From the NCBI RefSeq assembly GCF_049670895.1, contig NZ_CP187170.1: a stretch of 64,000 bases of DNA, one strand, 5' to 3'. The translations under genes were made by a program, and so were the position numbers. This DNA comes from Pasteurella sp049670895 (lineage in GTDB: Bacteria; Pseudomonadota; Gammaproteobacteria; Enterobacterales; Pasteurellaceae). This document shows, one piece after another, positions 1-8,475 of this stretch (positions are counted from its first letter, which is position 1; each line of letters starts with the position of its first letter). A model generated the notes under the pieces. That model searched no databases, was not told where the DNA came from, and worked only from the letters and a program-made list of their open reading frames with translations.

Positions 1-642
1 TCGTAAAAATGGCTCCACTGCAGATTTATAGGTACCAACACGGAACACATGCGTGGTCACATCTAACATATCAAGCAAGGATTTGAAATATAAATTTTCT
101 TGCTTCATGCCATGAAGGCTGACTTGCCCAACAGGATTTAAATAAATTTCATCTGCATAACTGGCGAGAAAATACTGTGACTGATCATAATTATCCGCAA
201 AGGCAATCACAGGTTTTTTACTTCGTTTAAAATCCGCAATGGCTTGACCAATATAGTTTAAAGCGGGTAAATCGCCGCCTTCAAAGAAATTTAAATCTAA
301 AACAAGTCCTTGAATACGCTCATCATTTTCCGCACTATTAATGGCATACACCACATCAAAGGTGGAAATTTGACGAGGAACATGCTGATTATTCAACTCT
401 TTTAACACCTCTTCCCAAGAGGAGCTTGCTCGCTCATCGGCGAGATAACCGTCTAAATTTAATAAAAGTGCCCCTTGTTCCCCAACCAAAATGGATTTAC
501 CACTTTTCCCTGAGTTTGCCACTAGCCCCACAATCACCGCTAACAACAACACGAAACATAAAAACACCAAATTCATCACTAAATTACGAATAAAATTAAT
601 GACTCGCCAAATAAAACGCAAAAATGCCCAAATTGGATTCAT
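1..642 (-). CDS. sppA: Signal peptide peptidase SppA (protease IV), 5' part only
   Basis: S49-family membrane-anchored serine protease that degrades cleaved signal peptides. The gene runs off the left edge, so only the first 214 codons of a protein usually a little over 600 residues long are present. One hydrophobic anchor lies at about residues 20-42. The visible part reaches the motif GTYKSAVEPF; its Lys (about residue 206) corresponds to the general base of the Ser-Lys dyad known in E. coli SppA, while the nucleophilic Ser is outside the window. The ATG at 642 has GAGG a few bases upstream. It is divergent from the nitroreductase gene, the same pairing I recall from H. influenzae. Identity is secure; completeness cannot be judged. 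Confidence 0.93.
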   Translation of the reverse strand, partial: MNPIWAFLRFIWRVINFIRNLVMNLVFLCFVLLLAVIVGLVANSGKSGKSILVGEQGALLLNLDGYLADERASSSWEEVLKELNNQHVPRQISTFDVVYAINSAENDERIQGLVLDLNFFEGGDLPALNYIGQAIADFKRSKKPVIAFADNYDQSQYFLASYADEIYLNPVGQVSLHGMKQENLYFKSLLDMLDVTTHVFRVGTYKSAVEPFLR

Positions 643-762
643 ATAACCTCAATTCCATGAAAGAAAATCATAGTGCTAACATAGCATAAAGTTTTGTTTC
701 AATAAAACCTTGCGAAGAAAATATGCTAAAATCGACCGCACTTTGCTTAGACGGAGAATTTT

Positions 763-1317
763 ATGGATATCTTACAATTATTAACAACACGTCGTTCCGA
801 AAAAAAATTATCAGCCCCTGCCCCTAATCAACAACAACTGGAATCTATTTTACAAGCGGCATTAAATGTCCCCGATCATGGCCGTTTACAGCCGTATCAT
901 TTTATTGTGATTGAAGGAAAAGGATTAGACCGCTTCGCTGAATTGTTAAAATCTACCGTCCAAGAATTTGATCTGGGCGATGAGATGATCAAAAAAGCAG
1001 AAAACTTAGCCTACCGAGCACCCATGGTCATTGGGGTTGTGGCTAAAATAAAAAAAGAGATCCCCAAAGTGCCAGGGTGGGAACAAATGTTAACCGCAGG
1101 TTGTGCCACTTATGCCATGCAATTAGCCGCTAACGCACAAGGCTTTGCCAATGTATGGATCTCTGGGAAATGGGTAAATGGCACGGCATTAAGAAAAGCG
1201 TTTCATTGCCAAGAACAAGACCAAGTCATCGGGCTTGTGATGATGGGCACTGCGGATGATAAACTGGAACGAGAGAAAAAAAGCCAACCTATTGACGAAT
1301 TTGTCTCCTATTTATGA
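763..1317 (+). CDS. ydjA: YdjA-type nitroreductase family protein
   Basis: A 184-residue FMN-dependent nitroreductase-fold oxidoreductase, the usual length for the YdjA subfamily. The N-terminal RRSEKKL stretch (FMN phosphate contact in this family), the GRLQPYHF segment and the C-terminal GLVMMGTADD segment are typical. E. coli YdjA reduces nitroaromatics poorly and its physiological substrate is not settled, so only 'oxidoreductase' is safe. Start ATG at 763 follows GGAG with good spacing. An uptake-sequence core (735-743, complement strand) lies in the short divergent promoter region shared with sppA. No obvious partner downstream; the next gene is convergent. Confidence 0.9.
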   Translation: MDILQLLTTRRSEKKLSAPAPNQQQLESILQAALNVPDHGRLQPYHFIVIEGKGLDRFAELLKSTVQEFDLGDEMIKKAENLAYRAPMVIGVVAKIKKEIPKVPGWEQMLTAGCATYAMQLAANAQGFANVWISGKWVNGTALRKAFHCQEQDQVIGLVMMGTADDKLEREKKSQPIDEFVSYL

Positions 1318-1347
1318 AAAATTTGAGGGCTTCATTACCCTCAATCT

Positions 1348-2121
1348 TTAATTTAACTGTCCTTTATCTTGATTAATGGAATCACATTCCCAACCCATAT
1401 ATTCTCCACCCAGTTGAGAAGCAATTTGCTCAAACGTCTCCACATGCTGAAAAATATCCAATGTATTTAAGGCTAACTCTTGTTCAATCTTAACCATATA
1501 GATTGGTTCATCTTCTTCCAACATAATTGGCGAATGACTGTATTTAATCGCAACAAAATCAATAGATTGTAAATTCATATGTTCCATAAAACGATACATA
1601 CTGTCTTCATCTTCAAAGTGAAAATTATGTTCAATCAAAAAGGTATCGGCTAAATCCCGCCCACTTTGCCTTAACATATCTAACACTTCTTCTGTGGCAT
1701 TAATTTTAACTTCTAACGGAGAAGGCAATAAAAAATCAAAATAAGTATCCCAGTTAGGATCATCTTGCACCGAGGTTTGCTGAATTTGTTCAAACTGCTT
1801 TAACACATCCAACACAGGTTGCGGATTCTGACAATAAAAATACAGTTGTACATGCCCTAAAGAAAACACATGACCTGCATAAAGGGTGCTAGGTAACGCC
1901 CCCACTTGAACCAAAATTTTAAAGACTTGGTTCATTAAATCTTGGTAATGCTGAGAATCAGGCAAGCCATTTTCATCCATCTGATAAGGCAATGCACATT
2001 GCACCACCTTATGCATTGTTTCCGAAGGAAATTTTTTCAAAATATCTAAATTAATTGAAAAAATCGCCAACGCATTATTCACCATTGAACGGTAAGTTTG
2101 CCAGCTTCTATCGATTTCCAT
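1348..2121 (-). CDS. DUF695/RraB-like TIGR01619 family protein
   Basis: A 257-residue soluble acidic protein matching the TIGR01619 family as I remember it (H. influenzae relative next to xthA). The N-terminal half (residues 1-140, starting MEIDRSWQTYRSMVNNALAIF) resembles DUF695; the C-terminal half (about 150-255) resembles the RraB fold, the family of RNase E activity regulators. Whether this fusion regulates RNase E is inference only. No signal peptide or membrane segment. It begins 9 bases after the xthA stop on the same strand, so the two are probably co-transcribed, xthA first. Confidence 0.8.
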   Translation of the reverse strand: MEIDRSWQTYRSMVNNALAIFSINLDILKKFPSETMHKVVQCALPYQMDENGLPDSQHYQDLMNQVFKILVQVGALPSTLYAGHVFSLGHVQLYFYCQNPQPVLDVLKQFEQIQQTSVQDDPNWDTYFDFLLPSPLEVKINATEEVLDMLRQSGRDLADTFLIEHNFHFEDEDSMYRFMEHMNLQSIDFVAIKYSHSPIMLEEDEPIYMVKIEQELALNTLDIFQHVETFEQIASQLGGEYMGWECDSINQDKGQLN

Positions 2122-2130
2122 TCTGTCGCC

Positions 2131-2934
2131 TTATTTAAATTCTGCCCACACAGGTGCATGATCAGAAGGTTTCTCCATTGCACGAATATCGAATGCAATC
2201 CCCGTATCAACACAACGTGCGGCTAACGCTTGGTTTGCCATAATATGATCGATACGTAAACCACGATTATCATCAAACCCTTTCGAACGATAATCAAACC
2301 AAGAAAATTGATCATTCACCTCAGGATTCAAATGACGGAAAGTATCCACCAAACCATAACCATATAAACGATTCATCCATTCTCTTTCTTCAGGTAAGAA
2401 TGAACATTTTCCCGTACGCAACCAACGTTTACGACTTTCCTCACCAATACCAATATCCAAATCAGTCGGGCTAATGTTCATATCTCCCATAATAATGATC
2501 GGATTATCGGCATTGTGTTCTTGCTCTAAATACTGTTGTAAATCGGCATAAAATTTTTGTTTCGCAGGAAATTTTGTTTCATGTTGACGGCTTTCACCTT
2601 GCGGAAAGTAACCATTAATCACCGTTAACAGCCCAAAATCTGTCTCAAAATCCGCCATAATAATCCGTTTTTGAGCATCCTCTGCATCGGTTGGAAAGCC
2701 TTTACGCACCGCTATCGGTGCTTGCTTGCTCAATAATGCCACACCATAATGCCCTTTTTGACCATGGTGAAAAACATGATAGCCCAAGTGCTCGACTAAT
2801 TCATAAGGAAACACCTCATCGGCGACTTTAATTTCTTGTAAACCTAAAACATCTGGCTGATACTTTTCAATCACCGCCTCTAATTGATGAGGTCTTGCAC
2901 GCAATCCATTAATATTAAAAGAGATAAATTTCAT
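2131..2934 (-). CDS. xthA: Exonuclease III
   Basis: Class II AP endonuclease and 3'-5' exonuclease of base-excision repair. 267 residues from MKFISFNINGLRARP, equal to the family length. Visible catalytic motifs: NGLRA, LQEIK (metal-binding Glu), GDMNISPTDLD (Asp/Asn) and the terminal SDHAP (catalytic His). An upstream in-frame TTG would add 17 residues, but the ATG at 2934 is preceded by AGGA at 8-base spacing and matches the H. influenzae N-terminus, so I use it. Followed directly by the TIGR01619 gene. Confidence 0.96.
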   Translation of the reverse strand: MKFISFNINGLRARPHQLEAVIEKYQPDVLGLQEIKVADEVFPYELVEHLGYHVFHHGQKGHYGVALLSKQAPIAVRKGFPTDAEDAQKRIIMADFETDFGLLTVINGYFPQGESRQHETKFPAKQKFYADLQQYLEQEHNADNPIIIMGDMNISPTDLDIGIGEESRKRWLRTGKCSFLPEEREWMNRLYGYGLVDTFRHLNPEVNDQFSWFDYRSKGFDDNRGLRIDHIMANQALAARCVDTGIAFDIRAMEKPSDHAPVWAEFK

Positions 2935-3111
2935 TCTACGCGTTCCTATTTTACTTGAGCGATTTAAACGCCACATTATACCCAATATCCAATTGATCCC
3001 AAAGGATAAAACCCTGTCTTTTTCCTGTTGTATTAATAGGTAACGTAATCATTTTCCACCTTTATTGTATAAAATATCACATCATGACAGCAACACCACC
3101 CCCTCTCAAAC

Positions 3112-3143
3112 AAAAAGCACCTTGGAAACGCTCAAGGTGCTTT
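3112..3143 (-). terminator. folE terminator
   Basis: Perfect 11-bp stem AAAGCACCTTG (3114-3124) with CAAGGTGCTTT (3133-3143) and an 8-base loop. Read on the minus strand it is followed by a T-run (A-run 3112-3116 on +), so it terminates folE transcription. An uptake-sequence core lies between it and the folE stop (3160-3168). Confidence 0.8.
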
Positions 3144-3193
3144 CGTGATACGAAGTGAAAAGTGCGGTCAATATTTAAAAAGTTTTCATCACA

Positions 3194-3850
3194 TTACTTA
3201 TTAATTAAGGTCAAAAACTCTTTACGTGTTTCACGATCATCTAAAAAGACCCCACCGAATGCGGAAGTCACCGTATAACTATTCGTATCTTTAATACCAC
3301 GACATTTCACACAGAAATGCGTGGCTTTCACATACACCGCCACATCTTCCGTTTCCAAAATGGTCTGAAATGCCAATAAAATTTGCTCAGTTAATCGCTC
3401 TTGCACCTGTGGACGCTGGGCAAAAAATGCCACAATTCGATTAATCTTAGACAAACCAATCACCCATTTTTTCGGATAATACGCCACAGACACCATACCA
3501 TCAATGGTGACAAAATGATGCTCGCAAGTACTGGTTAAGGTCACATCGTTAACCAACACCATCTCACTCACTTTCATCCGATTTTCAATGTTGGTAATTT
3601 TCGGGAAATTCGCATAATCCAATCCACTGAAAATCTCATCAACAAACATTTTTGCCAAACGTACTGGCGTTTCTTCTAAACTATCATCACGCAAATCTAA
3701 ACCAATCAGTTTCATCACTTCACGCATATGTTGCTCAATCCCAGCCCGACGCGTATCTTTATCTTGATCTGGGGTAATCATTGGGGTTTCGATCCCCTTG
3801 CTTAACAATGCATTGCGAACTTTTTCTGCTTCTGGTGAAATCTTGTTCAT
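3194..3850 (-). CDS. folE: GTP cyclohydrolase I
   Basis: First enzyme of folate (tetrahydropterin) synthesis, converting GTP to 7,8-dihydroneopterin triphosphate. 218 residues. Zinc ligands are visible in TCEHHF and in HFCVKCRG; the substrate-binding segment RPQVQERLTEQ is intact. The longer frame begins at a non-ATG codon at 3877; the ATG at 3850 with GGGAG seven bases upstream gives the N-terminus MNKISPEAEKVRNALL expected for Pasteurellaceae. Single gene with its own promoter (3878-3905) and terminator. In H. influenzae, as I recall, folE and moeA are neighbours; here the CRISPR locus lies between them. Confidence 0.96.
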   Translation of the reverse strand: MNKISPEAEKVRNALLSKGIETPMITPDQDKDTRRAGIEQHMREVMKLIGLDLRDDSLEETPVRLAKMFVDEIFSGLDYANFPKITNIENRMKVSEMVLVNDVTLTSTCEHHFVTIDGMVSVAYYPKKWVIGLSKINRIVAFFAQRPQVQERLTEQILLAFQTILETEDVAVYVKATHFCVKCRGIKDTNSYTVTSAFGGVFLDDRETRKEFLTLINK

Positions 3851-3877
3851 GTAAAACTCCCGATAAATAATCCGCAC

Positions 3878-3905
3878 ATTCTAACAAACTCTCGCCAAAG
3901 TACAA
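3878..3905 (-). promoter_or_regulatory. Putative sigma-70 promoter of folE
   Basis: Read on the minus strand: -35 TTGTAC (3900-3905), 16-base spacer, -10 TAGAAT (3878-3883), ending about 28 bases before the folE ATG. Good hexamer agreement; not tested. Confidence 0.55.
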
Positions 3906-3959
3906 ATGAGAATAATCGCTAGAGTGAATGAAAAGTGTTGGGGTGAAATCCATCTCCAT

Positions 3960-4147
3960 AAAACAAATAAAATAGACATAGGCGAAAGAAAAAATTTCAT
4001 GTAAAATAACGGCGTTCTTTGACTGACAAACAGGGCTTAAATTGGTTATTTTTTATTCAAATCAAGAGTTAGCTTCTCGCCTCAATAAAAAAATTGGGAA
4101 GCCTATCCATAACACATTGAATATAAAAGAAAAATCAACCCTCTGCA
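3960..4147 (+). promoter_or_regulatory. CRISPR leader
   Basis: About 190 bases of AT-rich non-coding sequence abutting the first perfect repeat. The opposite end of the array carries the degenerate repeat, so this end is the leader and the array is read left to right. A weak promoter TTGGGA (4094-4099), 17-base spacer, TTGAAT (4117-4122) would place the start about 20 bases before repeat 1. A stand-alone TTGACT lies upstream near 4019. No ORF with a convincing ribosome site is present. Confidence 0.6.
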
Positions 4148-7043
4148 GTCGAAAGACATTGCCCTGTTCCAAAGGGATTGAGACTGAAATAGCCTCAAGT
4201 AATGCTTTTGTTACGAAGTCGAAAGACATTGCCCTGTTCCAAAGGGATTGAGACTCTTTGAACTTGTCGTAGAGCAAAAGATCCCTTATCTCAGTCGAAA
4301 GACATTGCCCTGTTCCAAAGGGATTGAGACAGAAAAAGGGTCTCACAGGAGACCCTCTTATTTTGTCGAAAGACATTGCCCTGTTCCAAAGGGATTGAGA
4401 CAGACGGAGACTGATGTCTCCATATCTATTCGGTAAGTCGAAAGACATTGCCCTGTTCCAAAGGGATTGAGACTTTTAATGTGTGGTGAGATACTTAGTG
4501 TTGGTAGTGGTCGAAAGACATTGCCCTGTTCCAAAGGGATTGAGACAGATGCAGACGTATATAATTCCATAATCAGGTTAGTCGAAAGACATTGCCCTGT
4601 TCCAAAGGGATTGAGACGTACCATAAAGCATTTTCATCTTCTACCGTATCAAGTCGAAAGACATTGCCCTGTTCCAAAGGGATTGAGACTAAGTTCACTT
4701 CTATTTTCTTGAATTAAAGCTTTTGGTCGAAAGACATTGCCCTGTTCCAAAGGGATTGAGACTTTGCCTTGTTCGTCTCTTGCTTGGCTTTCTGTGTCGA
4801 AAGACATTGCCCTGTTCCAAAGGGATTGAGACATTTTTAGATCTCCTCTCTCTACTAATTAAACAGTCGAAAGACATTGCCCTGTTCCAAAGGGATTGAG
4901 ACGTTCCGCAATATAGAACATTATTTCCTGATGAGTCGAAAGACATTGCCCTGTTCCAAAGGGATTGAGACAACACATCTTCTACTTCACCTGTTTCGTT
5001 TGGCACTGTCGAAAGACATTGCCCTGTTCCAAAGGGATTGAGACGGTCGTGAAGGTGAATTACAATGGATTCTAAGTCGAAAGACATTGCCCTGTTCCAA
5101 AGGGATTGAGACTCCGCTGCACGAGTGATAGTATTGGCGGGCACTGTGTCGAAAGACATTGCCCTGTTCCAAAGGGATTGAGACCTCCTGCACTGTCAAA
5201 GTCGAACTCATACACCAGTCGAAAGACATTGCCCTGTTCCAAAGGGATTGAGACTTTTTTGCCGTTTTCTGTTATGAAATTAATTGTTCTGTCGAAAGAC
5301 ATTGCCCTGTTCCAAAGGGATTGAGACTCCTCCGAACAAGGATTTTAGTTCTCGGTTGCGGTCGAAAGACATTGCCCTGTTCCAAAGGGATTGAGACACA
5401 TGGGGCTTGTGGTCGCCAACCCTGTCACTTTGTCGAAAGACATTGCCCTGTTCCAAAGGGATTGAGACTAAATAAACTCTTGAACCTTTTTTTAGATATT
5501 GGTCGAAAGACATTGCCCTGTTCCAAAGGGATTGAGACGACAATTCAAACTTTGCACTTGTTCAAATACATAGGTCGAAAGACATTGCCCTGTTCCAAAG
5601 GGATTGAGACGTCCTTAGGATCGAAGTAAACCACAAGATCGGTCGAAAGACATTGCCCTGTTCCAAAGGGATTGAGACTTTAAAATTACTAAATCGTTTC
5701 TCAAGATCTCGCGTCGAAAGACATTGCCCTGTTCCAAAGGGATTGAGACAAATTAAGCAAGTTTAATGCTTCGTTGATGTTCATGTCGAAAGACATTGCC
5801 CTGTTCCAAAGGGATTGAGACATCCCCAACAGAAATAAATTTATTTCCGTTGCGTCGAAAGACATTGCCCTGTTCCAAAGGGATTGAGACCTACATCTTC
5901 TGGCTTTTGTTTAACAAGCTCTTCTAGTCGAAAGACATTGCCCTGTTCCAAAGGGATTGAGACCGTAAGACTAAACGTTTATTAAGCTGACAGGGCTGTC
6001 GAAAGACATTGCCCTGTTCCAAAGGGATTGAGACCCAATTGGCGACCACAATATTCCATATCAAAGACCGTCGAAAGACATTGCCCTGTTCCAAAGGGAT
6101 TGAGACACATCACGTCGCCCTCATAACGACGGTATGTTTCCAGTCGAAAGACATTGCCCTGTTCCAAAGGGATTGAGACCTGGTAAAATTGGCTTATCAT
6201 TAAAGCCAATATAAACGTCGAAAGACATTGCCCTGTTCCAAAGGGATTGAGACTCCTTTTCATCTTCAAAAGCTTTTAATACGTCGCCTAGTCGAAAGAC
6301 ATTGCCCTGTTCCAAAGGGATTGAGACAAATGCTTGTAGGTCTAATTTAATCATTTTTTAAATCGTCGAAAGACATTGCCCTGTTCCAAAGGGATTGAGA
6401 CGCATAAAGAGGACTTACTTCAACTTCTCCATTTCGTCGAAAGACATTGCCCTGTTCCAAAGGGATTGAGACTCTTCCACCCCCCCAAACCACATCATCA
6501 CGTTACTGTCGAAAGACATTGCCCTGTTCCAAAGGGATTGAGACACACTGAACCAGATGTAATACTATACTGAGCATTATGTCGAAAGACATTGCCCTGT
6601 TCCAAAGGGATTGAGACCTGAAAAGTAGGGCAAAAATTGCCCGTTTTTCTTGTCGAAAGACATTGCCCTGTTCCAAAGGGATTGAGACGGATTGTGTTGA
6701 GTTAAGTTGATGATATTTTTCAGTCGAAAGACATTGCCCTGTTCCAAAGGGATTGAGACCTTGCGTTGTCGATATGCATCTTCGATTTCAGGTCGAAAGA
6801 CATTGCCCTGTTCCAAAGGGATTGAGACTTCAGTATCCGCATCATACCTTATGCAATGTATGTGTCGAAAGACATTGCCCTGTTCCAAAGGGATTGAGAC
6901 ACGCCTTAGTTCTGCAACCCTCCCACTTACCTGTTGTCGAAAGACATTGCCCTGTTCCAAAGGGATTGAGACTTTCTACCTGTTTTTCTTGTGCTTGGTT
7001 TGATTCGTCGAAAGACATTGCCCTGTTCTAAAGGGATTGATTT
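4148..7043 (+). CRISPR. Orphan CRISPR array: 41 repeats of 37 bp, 40 spacers
   Basis: Read base by base: 40 identical 37-bp repeats beginning GTCGAAAGAC and ending AAAGGGATTGAGAC, starting at 4148, 4218, 4294, 4365, 4437, 4510 and so on, plus a degenerate 41st (7007-7043; one C-to-T change and the last three bases replaced by TTT). Spacers are 31-39 bp, mostly 33-36, all different. The 3' end ATTGAGAC would give an 8-nt crRNA 5' handle AUUGAGAC, like the AUUGAAAC-type handles of type III and some type I systems. The 37-bp length excludes the 28-bp type I-F and the usual 32-bp I-C repeats. No cas gene is present within 4 kb to the left or 57 kb to the right, so processing and interference must be provided from elsewhere. 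Frames open through the array on both strands are artefacts of the repeat. Confidence 0.99.
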
Positions 7044-7131
7044 ATGTAAGGTGGGAACACTTGAACATTAGGTGACAGCCTGATATTTCCCCATTTAAAA
7101 GTGCGGTGAGATTTAAAAAAGTTTTCTACCC

Positions 7132-7171
7132 TTTTCTTCCTTCTTTTCTTCCTTCTTATCTGCTTATCTGC
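7132..7171. repeat. Two adjoining short tandem duplications upstream of moeA
   Basis: TTTTCTTCCTTC occurs twice in perfect tandem (7132-7143, 7144-7155), followed at once by TTATCTGC twice (7156-7163, 7164-7171). The block lies about 80 bases upstream of the moeA ATG, in a pyrimidine-rich tract. Copy number is too low to call a phase-variable tract. Confidence 0.8.
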
Positions 7172-7253
7172 CTGTTATGTCCGCAATAAAATGAGATCGT
7201 CGGGTATTTTTGGTATAAAATACGGCACGTTAAAATCAATAAAGGATTCCATT

Positions 7254-8474
7254 ATGTTGCCACTTGAACACGCACTCTCCCAAATGCTCGAGGCGTTACC
7301 CACGCCAGATAATCAACACATTGAACACTATCCCCTCACGCAAGCGATCAATCGTATTTGTGCGGAGGACATCATTTCCCCAATACATGTGCCTGCTTTT
7401 GATAATGCGGCGATGGACGGTTATGCCGTGCGATTGGCTGATTTACAACAGCATTTAACCTTGCCTGTGGCTGGAAAAGCCTTTGCGGGTGCACCCTTTA
7501 CTGGGGAATGGCCAGCACAAAGTGCCATTAGAATCATGACGGGGGCGATGTTGCCAGAAGGGGCGGATGCCGTGGTGATGCAGGAGGAGGTTGTCGTCAA
7601 TGAAGATGGCACGGTCACCTTCCCTGATACCCTTAAAGTGGGTCAACATATTCGGTGCAAAGGTGACGATGTCAAACAAGGGGATATTGTGTTAAGCCAA
7701 GGAAGTTTATTAACGGCGGTTTCCTTGCCCTTGTTGGCTTCACTGGGCATTGAAAAAGTGAAGGTATTTCCTCGCTTGAAAGTGGCGGTGCTGTCTACGG
7801 GAGATGAACTTGTGCCTGTGGGTCAACCGTTAAAAGCAGGGCAAATTTACGACACGAACCGTTTTACTATTCAATTGCTGTTAGAAAAACTGAATTGTGA
7901 GGTGTTAGATTTGGGTTTGTTGCCAGATAACGAACAGGCATTTGAAAAAGCCTTTCTTCAAGCTCAACAACAGGCAGATTTAGTGATCACCAGTGGTGGG
8001 GTATCTGTGGGCGAAGCAGATTTCACCAAAACTGTTTTAGAAAAAATCGGTCAAGTGAATTTCTGGAAAATTGCGATGAAGCCGGGAAAACCTTTTGCTT
8101 TCGGTCGATTAGACAAGGCATGGTTCTGTGGTTTGCCAGGCAATCCTGTTTCTGCTTTAGTCACCTTTTATCAATTAGTGCAACCTGTGATTGCCAAATT
8201 AAGTGGTTATACGCAATGGAAAGCCCCACAACGTTTCGTTGCGAAGGCGGCAACTCACATGAAAAAAACACCAGGCCGTTTAGATTTTCAACGGGGGTTT
8301 TATCAGGTCAACCAAGCTGGGCAGATTGAGGTGCAACCTGTTGGGTTTCAAGGTTCACATTTGTTTAGCTCTTTTGTGAAAAGTAACTGTTTTATTGTGT
8401 TGGAATCTGAACGTGGCAATGTGGAAGCGGGTGAAACAGTAACGATTGAGCCCTTTAATCATTTAATGAGCTAA
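7254..8474 (+). CDS. moeA: Molybdopterin molybdenumtransferase
   Basis: Inserts molybdate into adenylylated molybdopterin in the last step of molybdenum cofactor synthesis. 406 residues from MLPLEHALSQMLEALP. Family motifs: SPIHVPAFDNAAMDGYA (N-terminal substrate region), IMTGAMLPEGADAVVMQEE, STGDEL, ITSGGVSVGEADF (MoaB/MogA-like domain), KPGKPFAFG and GLPGNPVSA. A frame extension to 7191 exists, but the ATG at 7254 has AAAGGA seven bases upstream and matches the expected N-terminus. Followed after one base by moeB, clearly an operon. Confidence 0.96.
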   Translation: MLPLEHALSQMLEALPTPDNQHIEHYPLTQAINRICAEDIISPIHVPAFDNAAMDGYAVRLADLQQHLTLPVAGKAFAGAPFTGEWPAQSAIRIMTGAMLPEGADAVVMQEEVVVNEDGTVTFPDTLKVGQHIRCKGDDVKQGDIVLSQGSLLTAVSLPLLASLGIEKVKVFPRLKVAVLSTGDELVPVGQPLKAGQIYDTNRFTIQLLLEKLNCEVLDLGLLPDNEQAFEKAFLQAQQQADLVITSGGVSVGEADFTKTVLEKIGQVNFWKIAMKPGKPFAFGRLDKAWFCGLPGNPVSALVTFYQLVQPVIAKLSGYTQWKAPQRFVAKAATHMKKTPGRLDFQRGFYQVNQAGQIEVQPVGFQGSHLFSSFVKSNCFIVLESERGNVEAGETVTIEPFNHLMS

Positions 8475-8475
8475 T

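Noticed and set aside
4042..7031. Many open frames of 60-150 codons on both strands, encoding repeated peptides such as NPFGTGQCLST and IPLEQGNVFR
   Set aside because: They are translations of the CRISPR repeat in different frames; no ribosome sites, and the frame changes with spacer length.
4148..7043. Possible self-targeting spacers
   Set aside because: By eye I found no spacer matching another part of this window; the rest of the genome cannot be checked.
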